DNA of 64,000 nucleotides from Haloarcula japonica DSM 6131 (GCF_000336635.1 NZ_AOLY01000005.1:1-64000); one strand, 5' to 3'; shown: positions 34,477-44,754, counted from the stretch's first letter. Translations and numbers: made by a program. The notes: generated from the letters alone by a model not told the origin.

Positions 34477-34647
34477 ATGCCCTCTTACGAGTACAAGACG
34501 CTCGATGTTGACACCGGGATGTTCGGCGGTAGCAGCGTTCCCGTGGACGAACTGAACGACCTCGGAGCCGACGGCTGGGAAGTCGTCGCACCGATAACCG
34601 AAAATAGCGGCCAGACAGCCGGGTTGCTCCTCCAGCGCGAGCGCTGA
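34477..34647 (+). CDS. DUF4177 small protein
   Basis: A 56-residue protein, MPSYEYKTLDVDTG...LNDLGADGWEVVAPITE...LLLQRER, which matches the DUF4177 pattern (N-terminal YEYK, DGWEVV core, hydrophobic last strand). Function unknown. The next gene is ileS, 82 nt later with its own promoter. Confidence 0.75.
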   Translation: MPSYEYKTLDVDTGMFGGSSVPVDELNDLGADGWEVVAPITENSGQTAGLLLQRER

Positions 34648-34702
34648 CCAGCGCCACACTGGTGCCGTGCCATCTGAACGGCACACATACAACCGATTGT
34701 CC

Positions 34703-34708
34703 TTTATT
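34703..34708 (+). promoter_or_regulatory. TATA box of ileS
   Basis: CCTTTATTGG has TTTATT 22-27 nt before the ileS ATG at 34,730, the leaderless spacing. It supports this ATG over the upstream in-frame codon at 34,667. Confidence 0.55.
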
Positions 34709-34729
34709 GGAGGCGGCGAATGTGCCGGT

Positions 34730-37700
34730 ATGGAACGTTTCGCCGCTGTCGATGACCAGTACGACCCCGACGCCGTTGAGGACGGCGTCTTCGAGTACTG
34801 GGACGATGTCGACGCCTACGAGCAGACGAAGGCCCACCGGGCCGACGGCGAGGACTACTTTTTCGTTGACGGGCCGCCCTACACCTCCGGCGCGGCCCAC
34901 ATGGGAACGACGTGGAACAAGACCCTGAAGGACTGTTACATCCGCTACCTGCGGATGCAGGGCTACGACGTCACCGACCGGCCGGGCTACGACATGCATG
35001 GCCTCCCCATCGAGACGAAAGTCGAGGAGCGCCTCGACTTCGAGAACAAGAAAGACATCGAGCAGTTCGGCGAGGAGAACTTCATCGAGGAGTGCAAGGC
35101 CTTCGCCGAGGAGCAACTCGACGGCCTCCAGTCGGACTTTCAGGACTTCGGCGTCTGGATGGACTGGGACGACCCGTACAAGACGGTCAACCCCGAGTAC
35201 ATGGAGGCCGCCTGGTGGGGGTTCCAGCAGGCTCACGAGCGCGACCTCGTCGAACAGGGCCAGCGATCCATCAATCAGTGCCCGCGGTGTGAAACTGGCA
35301 TCGCCAACAACGAGGTCGAGTACCACGATGTCGGCAAGCCGTCGATTTACGTCAAATTCCCCCTGGCGGACCGCGAGGGCAGTCTGGTCATCTGGACGAC
35401 GACCCCGTGGACCATCGTCGCCAACACCTTCGTCGCCGCCGACGGCGACCTCGAATACGTGGGCGTCGACGCCGAGAAAGACGGCGAGACGGAACGGCTC
35501 TATCTCGCCGAGGCCTGCGTCGAGGACGTGTTGAAGGCCGGCCGGTACGACGACTACGAGGTCGTCGAGACGCTGTCCGGCGAGGAGATGGTCGGCTGGG
35601 CGTACGACCACCCGCTCGCCGAGGAAGTCCCCGATCACGCCCAGGGCGAGGGCTCCGGGCAGGTGTACACCGCCGACTACGTCGAGGCCGACCGCACCGG
35701 GCTCGTCCACTCCGCGCCCGGCCACGGTGAGGAGGACTTCGAGCGCGGGCAGGAACTCGGCCTCGAAATCTTCTGTCCGGTCGGCTCAGACGGCGTCTAC
35801 ACTGACGCGGCCGGCAAGTACGCCGGCACCTTCGTCCGCGACGCCAACGACGAGGTTATCGACGATCTCGACGACAACGGCGTCCTGCTCTCCAGCGAGG
35901 AAGGCCACACCGTCCGCGAGGGGCAGTGCTGGCGCTGTGACACCGACATCGTCCGCATCGTCACCGACCAGTGGTTCATCACGGTGACCGATATCAAGGA
36001 CGAACTGCTGGCGAACATCGAGGACAGCGAGTGGTATCCGCAGTGGGCCCGCGACAACCGCTTCCGGGACTTCGTCGAGGACGCACCGGACTGGAACGTC
36101 TCCCGGCAGCGCTACTGGGGTATTCCGATTCCGATCTGGCTTCCTGAAGACTGGAGCGGTGATATGGACGACGCCATCGTCGTCGGCGACCGCGAGGAAC
36201 TCGCCGAGCGGGTCGATCAGGACATCGACCCCGAGAGCGTTGACCTGCACAAGGGCACGGTCGACGACCTCACCATCACCGAGGACGGCACGACCTACAC
36301 CCGTGTCGGCGACGTGTTCGACGTGTGGCTCGACTCCTCCGTCGCGACGTGGGGGACCGTCGACTACCCCGAACAGACCGAGGACTTCGAGGAGCTGTGG
36401 CCCGCCGACCTCATTATGGAGGCCCACGACCAGACCCGCGGGTGGTTCTGGTCCCAGCTGGGAATGAGCACCGCCGCGACCGGTGACATCCCGTACAAGC
36501 AGGTGCTGATGCACGGCTACGCCAACATGCCCGATGGCCGCGGCATGTCCAAATCGAAGGGCGTCCTCATCGACCCCCACGAGGTCATCGAGAAGCACGG
36601 CCGCGACCCGATGCGGCTGTTCCTCCTGTCGGTGACCGCGCAGGGCGAGGACATGAACTTCTCGTGGGAGGAGACAGCCGAGATGCAACGGCGGCTGAAC
36701 ATCCTCTGGAACGTCGCCCGGTTCCCGCTGCCGTACATGCGTGCGGATGACTTCGACCCGGAGGAAACGACAGTAGCGGACGTTCGTGACGACCTCGAAC
36801 TCGTCGACGAGTGGGTCCTGTCACGGCTCCAGAGCGTGACCGAGGCGATGACCGACTCGATGGACGACTTCGAGAACGACAAGGCGGTCGACGAACTGCT
36901 CGAGTTCGTCGTCGAAGACGTCTCCCGCTTCTACATCCAGGTCGTCCGGGAGCGGATGTGGGAAGAGGAAGACAGCGCCTCGAAGCAGGCCGCATACGCC
37001 ACCCTCTACCGCGTGCTCGAATCTGTGGCCGCGCTGTTCGCCCCGTTCACGCCGTTCGTCGCAGAGCAGGTCTACGGCGCGCTCACCGGTGACGCCGGCC
37101 ACCCGACGGTCCACATGTGCGACTGGCCCGAAGTCGACGCCGACCTGCACGACCCGGCGCTCGAACGCGAGATCGAGGTCGTCCGCGAGGTCGAGGAAGC
37201 GGGCTCGAACGCCCGCCAGCAGGCCGAACGCAAGCTCCGCTGGCCCGTCACCCGCGTCGTTATCGACGTGGATAGCGACGACGTGGCCGACGCGGTCCGC
37301 GCCCAGGAAGCCATCATCGCCGACCGGCTCAACGCCCGCGCCGTCGAGGTCGTCGGTGCTGACGAGGAGTGGGGCGAACTCCAGTACTCCGCCGAGGCCG
37401 ATATGAGCGAACTCGGCCCGGCCTTCGGCGACGACGCCGGCCGCGTCATGAACGCGCTCAACGAATCCCGCATCGGCGAGCAGTCACTCGATACCCTCGA
37501 AGGTACAGTGAGCGACGCGCTCGGCGAGGACGTCAACCTCACCGAGGCGATGGTCGAGTTCCGCCGCGAGACGCCCGAGGGCGTTACTGGAACGGAGTTC
37601 GCCGCGCTCGACGGCGGCGGCGTCGTCTACGTCGACACGGCGCTGACCGAGGACATCGAGAGCGAGGGGTACGCCCGCGAAGTCATCCGCCGGGTCCAGG

Positions 37701-37933
37701 AGATGCGCAAGGACCTCGAACTGGACATCGAGGAGCGGATTGTCGTGGATCTGGCTATCGACGACGAGCGCGTCGATTCGCTCGTCAGAGAGCACGAGGG
37801 CCTCATCAAAGAGGAGGTCCGCGCCGACGAACTCGGCGGCGTCGAGGACGGCCACCGCAAGACGTGGGAAGTCGAGGGCGTGGAGATGGAGATCGCGATT
37901 GCTCCGGTCGCGGCCGCCGAAGCGTCGGACTAG
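34730..37933 (+). CDS. ileS: isoleucyl-tRNA synthetase
   Basis: Charges tRNA-Ile. The 1,067-residue protein has the class I motifs HMGT (57-60, in the HIGH position) and MSKSK at about 606. The CP1 editing domain has TTPWTIVANTFVA and VHSAPGHGEEDFERG. A C-terminal domain of about 250 residues follows. The sequence is of the archaeal/eukaryotic IleRS kind, unlike the bacterial leuS in the same window. Confidence 0.95.
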   Translation: MERFAAVDDQYDPDAVEDGVFEYWDDVDAYEQTKAHRADGEDYFFVDGPPYTSGAAHMGTTWNKTLKDCYIRYLRMQGYDVTDRPGYDMHGLPIETKVEERLDFENKKDIEQFGEENFIEECKAFAEEQLDGLQSDFQDFGVWMDWDDPYKTVNPEYMEAAWWGFQQAHERDLVEQGQRSINQCPRCETGIANNEVEYHDVGKPSIYVKFPLADREGSLVIWTTTPWTIVANTFVAADGDLEYVGVDAEKDGETERLYLAEACVEDVLKAGRYDDYEVVETLSGEEMVGWAYDHPLAEEVPDHAQGEGSGQVYTADYVEADRTGLVHSAPGHGEEDFERGQELGLEIFCPVGSDGVYTDAAGKYAGTFVRDANDEVIDDLDDNGVLLSSEEGHTVREGQCWRCDTDIVRIVTDQWFITVTDIKDELLANIEDSEWYPQWARDNRFRDFVEDAPDWNVSRQRYWGIPIPIWLPEDWSGDMDDAIVVGDREELAERVDQDIDPESVDLHKGTVDDLTITEDGTTYTRVGDVFDVWLDSSVATWGTVDYPEQTEDFEELWPADLIMEAHDQTRGWFWSQLGMSTAATGDIPYKQVLMHGYANMPDGRGMSKSKGVLIDPHEVIEKHGRDPMRLFLLSVTAQGEDMNFSWEETAEMQRRLNILWNVARFPLPYMRADDFDPEETTVADVRDDLELVDEWVLSRLQSVTEAMTDSMDDFENDKAVDELLEFVVEDVSRFYIQVVRERMWEEEDSASKQAAYATLYRVLESVAALFAPFTPFVAEQVYGALTGDAGHPTVHMCDWPEVDADLHDPALEREIEVVREVEEAGSNARQQAERKLRWPVTRVVIDVDSDDVADAVRAQEAIIADRLNARAVEVVGADEEWGELQYSAEADMSELGPAFGDDAGRVMNALNESRIGEQSLDTLEGTVSDALGEDVNLTEAMVEFRRETPEGVTGTEFAALDGGGVVYVDTALTEDIESEGYAREVIRRVQEMRKDLELDIEERIVVDLAIDDERVDSLVREHEGLIKEEVRADELGGVEDGHRKTWEVEGVEMEIAIAPVAAAEASD

Positions 37934-38051
37934 CCCGGCACGCGACCAGCGGGCAGCCTCAGAACAGGCGAGCAGCAATCAAATAGAGCCGCGAGCTATG
38001 ACGGCTGCCGGAGTCGGAGTAATTCCCCCGCTATAGGCGAAACAAGAGTGA

Positions 38052-38906
38052 CTACAACTGGTCTGCGACGACCGGCGCGGCGCTGACCTCGCTGACGGCG
38101 CGTTCGAGCGTGTCCGTCCCGTAGACGGCTTCGACGCCGGCGCTGTTGAGTTTTGTCAGGGCGTTGCTGGCGAGCATCGGGTGGACGCAACTGACGAACA
38201 CCCGTTCGGCGTTCCGTTCCGTGAGGACGCCGACGGATTCGCTCATCGTCGACCCGGTGGCGATGATATCGTCGACCAGTACGACGTCCCGGCCCTCAAC
38301 CGGCGCGTCGCTTGGACTGATTTCGATGTCACCGGTATCGTAGTCCCGGTCCTTCTCGAAGAAGTCCGTCTCCCCCTCACCGTAGGCGTTCCGGACCGTT
38401 GTCGCGAGGGCGATTGCGCCTTCGTCGGGCGAGAGAAAGAGCGGATCTGTCAGGTCCACAGGCAGCGGGTCGGCGAGAACGCTCGCCGCGTCGACGTTGG
38501 TAGCTGGGACGTCGAAGAAGTCACAGACGGCCGGTTCGTGGGGATTTACCGTCAACACGCGGTCGGTCCCCGTCGAAATGGCGCGGGCAATCGCCCGCGA
38601 GGAGACCGGCTCGCCAGGCTTGAACGCCTCGTCCTGGCGGGCGTAGCCCATGTACGGGATGACAGTGATGACCTCGCTCGCGCCGCTTTCACGGGCCGCG
38701 TCCTGCAACTGGAGCAACTGCAGGTGTGCGTCGCTGTCGACAGTGGAAGCGACGACGACGGCACGCTCGCCGTCGACCGCTTCGGGGACCCGGACGACGT
38801 GCTCACCGTCGGGGAACCGTTCGTACTCGACCCGTCCGAGCCGCTCGCCCGTCACCTCGGCGAGGGTCGCCGCGAACGCCTGCGTGTCTGCCCCGGGGAT
38901 AATCAT
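38052..38906 (-). CDS. prs: ribose-phosphate diphosphokinase
   Basis: Makes PRPP from ribose 5-phosphate and ATP, feeding purine, pyrimidine, His and Trp synthesis. About 284 residues. It has ERFPDGEHVVRVPE (PRPP synthase N-domain), IPYMGYARQDEAFKPGEPVSSR (ATP/ribose-5-P binding) and DVVLVDDIIATGSTM (PRPP loop). The start is the ATG of MIIPGADTQ; the frame's upstream extension is not homologous. It lies convergent with ileS, and the 236-bp A+T-rich region on its other side is shared with a signalling gene. Confidence 0.94.
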   Translation of the reverse strand: MIIPGADTQAFAATLAEVTGERLGRVEYERFPDGEHVVRVPEAVDGERAVVVASTVDSDAHLQLLQLQDAARESGASEVITVIPYMGYARQDEAFKPGEPVSSRAIARAISTGTDRVLTVNPHEPAVCDFFDVPATNVDAASVLADPLPVDLTDPLFLSPDEGAIALATTVRNAYGEGETDFFEKDRDYDTGDIEISPSDAPVEGRDVVLVDDIIATGSTMSESVGVLTERNAERVFVSCVHPMLASNALTKLNSAGVEAVYGTDTLERAVSEVSAAPVVADQL

Positions 38907-39142
38907 GTGCGGTGGGTGGCTGTCCGGGCTAAACCTCTTTTCGATTCCCCGACACCGTGGCTGACTCTCTCCGTAGACAAATATATCATAATCTATACTT
39001 ATCGAGACAACACTCACGTAGCTTGTGTAATCATGCCAATTCTGGGACACAATGACATATTCGCATAATATTATTTACAACTAGATGAGGTATTTATCTC
39101 TACTCGATTCCAAAGTACGAACAGAGCAGTCCCTCCAAAATA

Positions 39143-40252
39143 ATGAAGATATTACATCTGGATGACGAACCTGATTTTGCGGATTTGACCGCCCAGTTTC
39201 TCGAACAGGAAAACGAACGGTTCGAAGTTCAAACGGCAACGAGCGGGACTGATGGCATTGCGATTCTTCGGGCGGAGGACATCGATTGTATCGTCTCAGA
39301 CTATGATATGCCAGTCATGGACGGGCTGGAGTTCCTGGCTGCAGTCCGTGAAGAGTCGCCTGACCTGCCGTTCATCCTTTTTACTGGCAAAGGAAGCGAA
39401 GAGATCGCGAGCGAAGCTATTACTGCCGGCGTGACGGAGTACATCCAGAAAGAGCACGGGACTGAACAGTACGCAATTCTGGCCAATCGAATCACAAACC
39501 TTGTCGAACGCTACCGTGCCGTCCGTACAATCGACCGTAGCTACAGGGCGATGAAGACTGCTAGCGAAGGGATCAGCCTCATCGACCCGGACGGGACGTT
39601 TTCATATGTGAACCCTGCCTTTGCGGACCTATTTGGATACGAGCAGGATGAACTGGCCGGCGAGCCCTGGACGGTTCTGTACCACGACGATGAAGCGGAC
39701 CGGCTAGAGAACGACATCATCCCAGCGGTCAAAGAAAACGAGTACTGGTCGGGCGAAACAGTTCGACTGATGAAAGACGGAGACAGGCTCGTTACGAACC
39801 ATCGCCTGGCTCACGCTGACGACGGGGTAATCGTGTGTACGGCGCGGGACATCACCCCCGAACGGACGCAGTTGACGAGACAGAGCACTCAGTTCGACGT
39901 TCTTATCGATGCCATGGACGACCACGCCTTCTTCACTCTTGACCACGAGGGCTACGTCACTCGCTGGAACGACGGTGCCCGACGATTCACGGGCTACGAT
40001 GTGGACGAGATCCTGGGAGCGCACGTTTCGACGTTTTTCGAGGAGTCTGATCTGGCGAACAGCCTTCCCGAGCAACTCCTCGATACCGCGAAAACAGACG
40101 GGACCGTTTCTCATGAAGGGTTACAGATCCGCCAGGACGGCACGCGTTGCTGGACAGACATGGCGCTCTCTGCGAGCTTTGACGAGTCCGGGGCACTCCG
40201 GGGCTACGGGATCATCTTGAAAGAAGCCGACAGACAGCAAATACCGCAGTAA
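39143..40252 (+). CDS. receiver-PAS-PAS signalling protein without output domain
   Basis: A 369-residue protein. Residues 1-125 are a receiver domain with the acidic pair Asp7/Asp8, phospho-acceptor Asp53 (VSDYDMP), Thr in LFTGKG and Lys in YIQKEHG. Two PAS domains follow: SYRAMKTASEGISLIDPDGTF and IDAMDDHAFFTLDHEGYV with VTARDITPER-like and ILKEADRQ ends. Haloarchaeal relatives usually continue with a histidine kinase or HTH domain, but this frame stops after the second PAS. No kinase is adjacent. Partner and signal are unknown. Confidence 0.85.
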   Translation: MKILHLDDEPDFADLTAQFLEQENERFEVQTATSGTDGIAILRAEDIDCIVSDYDMPVMDGLEFLAAVREESPDLPFILFTGKGSEEIASEAITAGVTEYIQKEHGTEQYAILANRITNLVERYRAVRTIDRSYRAMKTASEGISLIDPDGTFSYVNPAFADLFGYEQDELAGEPWTVLYHDDEADRLENDIIPAVKENEYWSGETVRLMKDGDRLVTNHRLAHADDGVIVCTARDITPERTQLTRQSTQFDVLIDAMDDHAFFTLDHEGYVTRWNDGARRFTGYDVDEILGAHVSTFFEESDLANSLPEQLLDTAKTDGTVSHEGLQIRQDGTRCWTDMALSASFDESGALRGYGIILKEADRQQIPQ

Positions 40253-40327
40253 GAAGGCATGGACGCCGGTCGATACTATGAAGGTCGGATAGAACTGCGA
40301 AGTCCCGCTTAGATACTACTGATCGAA

Positions 40328-41134
40328 TCAGGTTACAGCGACGCCGACGACATCGGGGACGCCCAGCGAGCGCTGTCGCCAGCCGCCCTGTCCGTCGGCG
40401 GTCGCCTCGGCGGCGGTCGCGACGAGGAAGGTCCCGTTCTCGGTGATAGCGTAGGTGTCGTCGCCGTACGTCACGTCGACGACGCGCTCGGTGGCCGGCA
40501 ACGAACAGGGTTCCCACGCACCGTTTGCCAGTTCGTACAGACCGTCCGCCGCGGCGGCGTGGACGCGTTCGCCGTCGCTTGCCACCGCCAGATGGTGGCC
40601 CGATCGGACTTCGGTCCACTCGCCGTTCTCGCCCTCGTAACGGTACAGCCCGCTCTCGGTCGCGGCGTAGTCGCCGGCCACGTCGGCCACATCCACGAGG
40701 CCGAGCCGGTCAAGCGACGGCAGAGTGTACACGCCATCGGCCGCGGCGAGGCGGTCGCCGTCGATGGCGCGTACCTCGTCGACGCTCCCGAGATCGGTCC
40801 ACTCGCCGCTGTCGTACCGAGCGACGCGGCCGTCGCCGGCTGCGAGCAGTCCGTCGCCGTCGTAGCCGACGGCGGTGGCCGGCCCGAACCCAGTCGGGAC
40901 AAAGCCGTCGTCAGTCAACACGAGCACGTCCTCGTCGGTAGCGACCGCGACTTCGCCGCTCGCGCCGGCCACGTCACGGGCGTTGCACCGCTCGCTCAGG
41001 CTGAACCGCCCGATCTGGCCGCCGGCCGTTTCGACGCGGGTGACGCCCAGTCCCGATGCGACGTACGCATGGGTCTCCGGGCGTTTCTCGCCGTACATCC
41101 GCTTTTCCGAGAGCGCGATGTCGTCGTCGCTCAC
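40328..41134 (-). CDS. haloarchaeal beta-propeller-like protein
   Basis: A 268-residue protein composed of short repeated strands (DVAGASGEVAVATDEDVLVLTDDGFVPT; LAAADGVYTL; YAATESGLYRYEGENGEW; VHAAAADGLYELANGAW; YAITENGTFLVAT), the pattern of a beta-propeller with blades of about 40 residues. No enzymatic motif is visible. It starts on a GTG 1 nt after the hemL stop and is transcribed with it. It looks like the HVO_0234-type proteins of haloarchaea; function unknown. Confidence 0.7.
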   Translation of the reverse strand: MSDDDIALSEKRMYGEKRPETHAYVASGLGVTRVETAGGQIGRFSLSERCNARDVAGASGEVAVATDEDVLVLTDDGFVPTGFGPATAVGYDGDGLLAAGDGRVARYDSGEWTDLGSVDEVRAIDGDRLAAADGVYTLPSLDRLGLVDVADVAGDYAATESGLYRYEGENGEWTEVRSGHHLAVASDGERVHAAAADGLYELANGAWEPCSLPATERVVDVTYGDDTYAITENGTFLVATAAEATADGQGGWRQRSLGVPDVVGVAVT

Positions 41135-41135
41135 C

Positions 41136-42473
41136 TCATATCGCCTCTTTGTATGCTTCGAGCGCATTCTCTATGTCTTCACCTGTGTGGGCATCACAGA
41201 TGAACTGTGACTCGAACTGGTTCGCCGTGAGGAACACGCCCCGGTCTTTCATCGCGGGCCAGAACAGGCGCTCCCACCGCTCGGTTTCAGCCTGCTTCAC
41301 GTCGCCCCCGTTCTTGGGACAGTAGTCGAAGCGCGGACAGGACTCCTGCTGCCGGCAGCCAGCCTCACAATGTCCGTCGAAGGAATCGGGTCCGTCGCGG
41401 GTGAAGATGACCTTGAACATCGAATCCCGGCCGACGACAGTGTATTCGGGGGCCTGGTCCCGGAGGATGTCCTGCAGGCCGGACCGGAGCCGGTCCCCGA
41501 GCTCGTTGACGTGGCTGTATACGTCGTGTTCAGCCGCATACCGCAGCGTCTCCAGACCGGCCGCCATCGTCACGGGGTGGCCAGAGAACGTCCCGGACTG
41601 GAACACGTCGCCGGCGGGCGTGAACTGCTCGATGATCTCGCTCTTGCCACCGATTGCACCGACCGGGAACCCGCCGCCGACGATCTTCCCGAACGTGGTG
41701 ATATCGGGGTCGATGCCGAACGCGCCCTGGGCACACTGGAGGCCCCCAACCCGGAAGCCGGTGATGACTTCGTCGAAGATGAGCAGGGAGCCGTGGTCGT
41801 CACACAGTTCGCGCAGGGTCTCGTGGTACCCCTCGACCGGGTGGACGATGCCGTAGTTCCCGAGAATGGGCTCGGTGAGGGCGGCCGCGATGTCGTCGCC
41901 GTGTTCCTCGAACACCTCGTGGGCGGCCTCTTCGTCGTTGAACGGGACGGTCAGCGTGTGCTCGGCGAAGCTCTCGGGGATGCCGGGGCTGGACGGAGCG
42001 GTGTGGTCGCCTTCGCCCTCGACCAGCGTGGACTCCTGTGCACCGTGGTAACCGCTCTGCATCACGACGATTTTATCGCGGCCGGTGTAGCCGCGGGCGA
42101 GCCGGACCGCCGAGACGGTCGCTTCGGTACCGCTGTTGACGAACCGCAGCATCTCGACGCTGGGGACGTGGCGGGTGACGAACTCGGCCAGTTCGACCTC
42201 GACTTCGGTGGGTGCGCCGTACATCGGCCCCTCGGCGGCGTGTTGCTGGATGGCCGACTGGACCTGCTCTGGCAGGCTGTGGCCGAGCAGTAGCGGGCCG
42301 TAGCCGAGGACGAAGTCGATGTAGCGGTTGCCGTCGGCGTCGATGACGTGCCCGCCGTCGCCTTTCTCGACGAAGAACGGGTAGGGTCGTGTCGCCCGAA
42401 CGGAGGAGTTGACGCCGCCCGGAAGCACCGACAGGGCGCGGTCGTACAGCGCTCGCGACTGCTCGTGGTTCAT
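41136..42473 (-). CDS. hemL: glutamate-1-semialdehyde 2,1-aminomutase
   Basis: Forms 5-aminolevulinate from glutamate 1-semialdehyde for heme and siroheme synthesis. 445 residues. Typical family features: [32 protein letters not shown] and Schiff-base Lys in [13 protein letters not shown] Cys-rich insertion ([19 protein letters not shown], before [17 protein letters not shown]) contains four Cys within 20 residues. The start ATG ([13 protein letters not shown]) is 220 bp from divergent nasA. Siroheme is needed by the nitrite reductase in this region. Confidence 0.92.
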   Translation of the reverse strand: MNHEQSRALYDRALSVLPGGVNSSVRATRPYPFFVEKGDGGHVIDADGNRYIDFVLGYGPLLLGHSLPEQVQSAIQQHAAEGPMYGAPTEVEVELAEFVTRHVPSVEMLRFVNSGTEATVSAVRLARGYTGRDKIVVMQSGYHGAQESTLVEGEGDHTAPSSPGIPESFAEHTLTVPFNDEEAAHEVFEEHGDDIAAALTEPILGNYGIVHPVEGYHETLRELCDDHGSLLIFDEVITGFRVGGLQCAQGAFGIDPDITTFGKIVGGGFPVGAIGGKSEIIEQFTPAGDVFQSGTFSGHPVTMAAGLETLRYAAEHDVYSHVNELGDRLRSGLQDILRDQAPEYTVVGRDSMFKVIFTRDGPDSFDGHCEAGCRQQESCPRFDYCPKNGGDVKQAETERWERLFWPAMKDRGVFLTANQFESQFICDAHTGEDIENALEAYKEAI

Positions 42474-42574
42474 GGTGAGCCCTTCGACCGCTGTCAGAAA
42501 GAAACTGTTGTTACCGGCGGCGCGGCCGGCCCGGTGGACGGATGTCTGAATCCCGGACTGGAAGTAAGGATTTC

Positions 42575-42592
42575 GTAAAGAGTTACTGTTAT
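42575..42592. promoter_or_regulatory. shared nas promoter element, nasA copy
   Basis: GTAAAGAGTTACTGTTAT, identical to the 18 bases at 46,477-46,494 upstream of the second MFS gene. It contains a GTAA-AGAG-TTAC dyad followed by a TATA-like GTTATAC. The last base is 102 nt before the nasA start. It sits in the divergent hemL-nasA region and could affect both. Confidence 0.6.
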
Positions 42593-42693
42593 ACATTGGG
42601 TGTTCATCTACGTAGTTACGAGAATGGTAGCCGAACGTACTGTAATATCATGTAAGAGTGGACAGACGGGCGTCGGACGGCGCGTGATCGGCT

Positions 42694-44754
42694 GTGAGTG
42701 ACTGGGTGCCGACGACGTGTATGCGGTGTGCGGTTGGCTGTGGACACATGCACCGCGGCGCGGACGTGGGCTACGGGATCGACACCGCCCGCGGCGACGC
42801 CGCGCACCCGGTCAATCAGGGGCTGGCCTGCGCTCGCGGGCTCCGGGAGAGCAAGGACCCCGACGGGGAGTGGCTCACCCGGCCCATGGTCCGCAGCGGC
42901 GGCGAACTCCGACAGACCCAGTGGGACGTGGCCCTGGCCCACGCCGTCGAGGGGCTCCAGTCCGTCCACCAGCGGGACCCCGACTCCGTCGCCGTACTGG
43001 GCAGCGGTCAGCAGACGAACGAGGCCGCCTACGCGCTGGGGAAGGTCGCCCGCGGCGGCTTCGGCACGCGCAACTACGACGCCAACACGACGCTGTGCAT
43101 GGCGAGCGCCGTCACCGCCTACTACCAGGCGTTCGGCAGCGACGCACCGCCGTGTACCTACGCCGACATCAGCGACGCCGACCGCCACGTCGTCTGGGGC
43201 GCGAACCCGGCAGTCGCCCATCCAGTCATGTTCCGCTGGCTTCAGCAATCCACCGACGAGGACGGCGTCGAAATCATCGTCGTCGACCCCGTTCGCTCCG
43301 AGACCGCGGAGAACTCCGCGCACCACGTCGCGCCCGACCCCGGCAAGGACCTCGCGCTGGCCCGAGCCGTGCTCGCTCGCATCGTCGAGACGGGGCGGGT
43401 CGACCGCGAGTTCGTCGACGAGGCGACCGAGGGCTTCCAGAAGCTGCTCGCGACCCTGCCTGACGCCGACGACGCGGCCGCCGAGGCCGGCGTCGAGCCG
43501 GCTGACGTGGACCTGCTTGCAGACGCGATGGACCAGCGGGCACTCATCTACTGGGGCATGGGCATCAATCAGCATGTCCAGGGCACCGAGACCTCGCGGG
43601 CGCTCATCGACCTGACGCTGGCGACGGGGAACCTCCGGCCCGGCGGCGGTCCGTTCTCGCTGACAGGCCAGGCCAACTCCATGGGGACCCGCATCTGCTC
43701 CTCGAAGGGGTCCTGGCCCGGCCAACGGGCCTTCGAGGACCCGGACCACCGCCGTACCGTCGCCGACCACTGGGACGTACCGGTGGACCGCCTCCCCGAC
43801 GACACCGGTCCCGGCCCGGTCGGGATGCTCGAAGACGAGCCAGACGCCGTCTGGGCCGTCGCCACGAACCCCGTCGCCGGGATGCCCGAAGCCGATTCGG
43901 TCCGCGAGACGCTGGAAGACGCGTTCGTCGTCGTACAGGACGCGTTCCACACCGAAACGACCGAGATCGCTGACGTGGTCCTGCCCGCCGCGACGTGGGG
44001 GGAAAGCGAGGGCACGACGACGAACATGGAGCGGACCATCTCCCGCGTCCGGCCAGCGACCGACGTGCCGAGCGGCGTCAAGCCGGACCTGGACATCATC
44101 GCCACCATTGGCTCGCGGCTGTTCCCCGGCCTGTTCGAACACACGACGCCGGACCCGTCGGACGTGTTCGACGAGTTCGCTGCGCTCACCGAAGGGACGG
44201 TCGCCGACTGCTCGGGCATCACCTACGAGCGACTGGACGACGTGCACGCCGTCAGGTGGCCCGCGCCCGACGAGGACAGCGCCGGTGGCTACCGCTACTA
44301 CGACGAGGAGTCGTGGTCGTTCCCAACCGCCTCCGGCCGCGCGCAGTTCTCCACCGGCCGGCAGGGGTCGCTCCCGGAGCCGACCGACGAGGACTACCCG
44401 CTGACGCTGACGACCGCTCGGGAGGCCGACGGGTACAACACCGGCGTCCGCTCCCGCGGCGGCGAGGCCGGCACGCTGGTGGCCCGCATCCACCCCGAGA
44501 CGGTCGACGCACACAGCGGTCTCGTCACCGACGGTGAACTGACCGTCGAGACCCGCCGCGGCTCCGCGACGGTCGCCATCGACCGCGACGAAGGCGTTCC
44601 TGCGGGGATGGTGTGGCTCCCGATTCACCACCCGGTGACGAACCGGCTGACCCTTTCCGACCGGGACCCCCAGTCCGACGAGCCGAACTTCAAGCAATGT
44701 GCCGCCCGCCTGGTCGCCGCCGAGGCCGAACTGCCGCCCGCCGCGGCTGACTGA
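42694..44754 (+). CDS. nasA: assimilatory nitrate reductase, catalytic subunit
   Basis: Molybdopterin enzyme reducing nitrate to nitrite in the cytoplasm with reduced ferredoxin as probable donor. 686 residues from a GTG start. The N-terminal [4Fe-4S] ligands are Cys9, Cys12, Cys16 and Cys46 (TTCMRCAVGC...LACARG). NYDANTTLCMASAV (Cys135) supplies the Mo thiolate, as in NasA. GMGINQHVQGTETSRAL, the AATWGESEGTTTNMERT segment and a C-terminal molydopterin-dinucleotide domain with WLPIHHPVTNRLT complete the fold. No Tat signal, consistent with an assimilatory role. It is converged upon by the MFS gene at 44,845. Confidence 0.9.
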   Translation: MSDWVPTTCMRCAVGCGHMHRGADVGYGIDTARGDAAHPVNQGLACARGLRESKDPDGEWLTRPMVRSGGELRQTQWDVALAHAVEGLQSVHQRDPDSVAVLGSGQQTNEAAYALGKVARGGFGTRNYDANTTLCMASAVTAYYQAFGSDAPPCTYADISDADRHVVWGANPAVAHPVMFRWLQQSTDEDGVEIIVVDPVRSETAENSAHHVAPDPGKDLALARAVLARIVETGRVDREFVDEATEGFQKLLATLPDADDAAAEAGVEPADVDLLADAMDQRALIYWGMGINQHVQGTETSRALIDLTLATGNLRPGGGPFSLTGQANSMGTRICSSKGSWPGQRAFEDPDHRRTVADHWDVPVDRLPDDTGPGPVGMLEDEPDAVWAVATNPVAGMPEADSVRETLEDAFVVVQDAFHTETTEIADVVLPAATWGESEGTTTNMERTISRVRPATDVPSGVKPDLDIIATIGSRLFPGLFEHTTPDPSDVFDEFAALTEGTVADCSGITYERLDDVHAVRWPAPDEDSAGGYRYYDEESWSFPTASGRAQFSTGRQGSLPEPTDEDYPLTLTTAREADGYNTGVRSRGGEAGTLVARIHPETVDAHSGLVTDGELTVETRRGSATVAIDRDEGVPAGMVWLPIHHPVTNRLTLSDRDPQSDEPNFKQCAARLVAAEAELPPAAAD

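Noticed and set aside
34373-35725. Upstream continuation of the uracil-DNA glycosylase frame
   Set aside because: It is antisense to ileS and has no similarity to glycosylases; the real gene starts at the GTG at 34,372.
42616-44697. 693-codon minus-strand frame opposite nasA
   Set aside because: Antisense shadow of nitrate reductase; basic, Gly/Arg-rich composition unlike the acidic haloarchaeal proteins.
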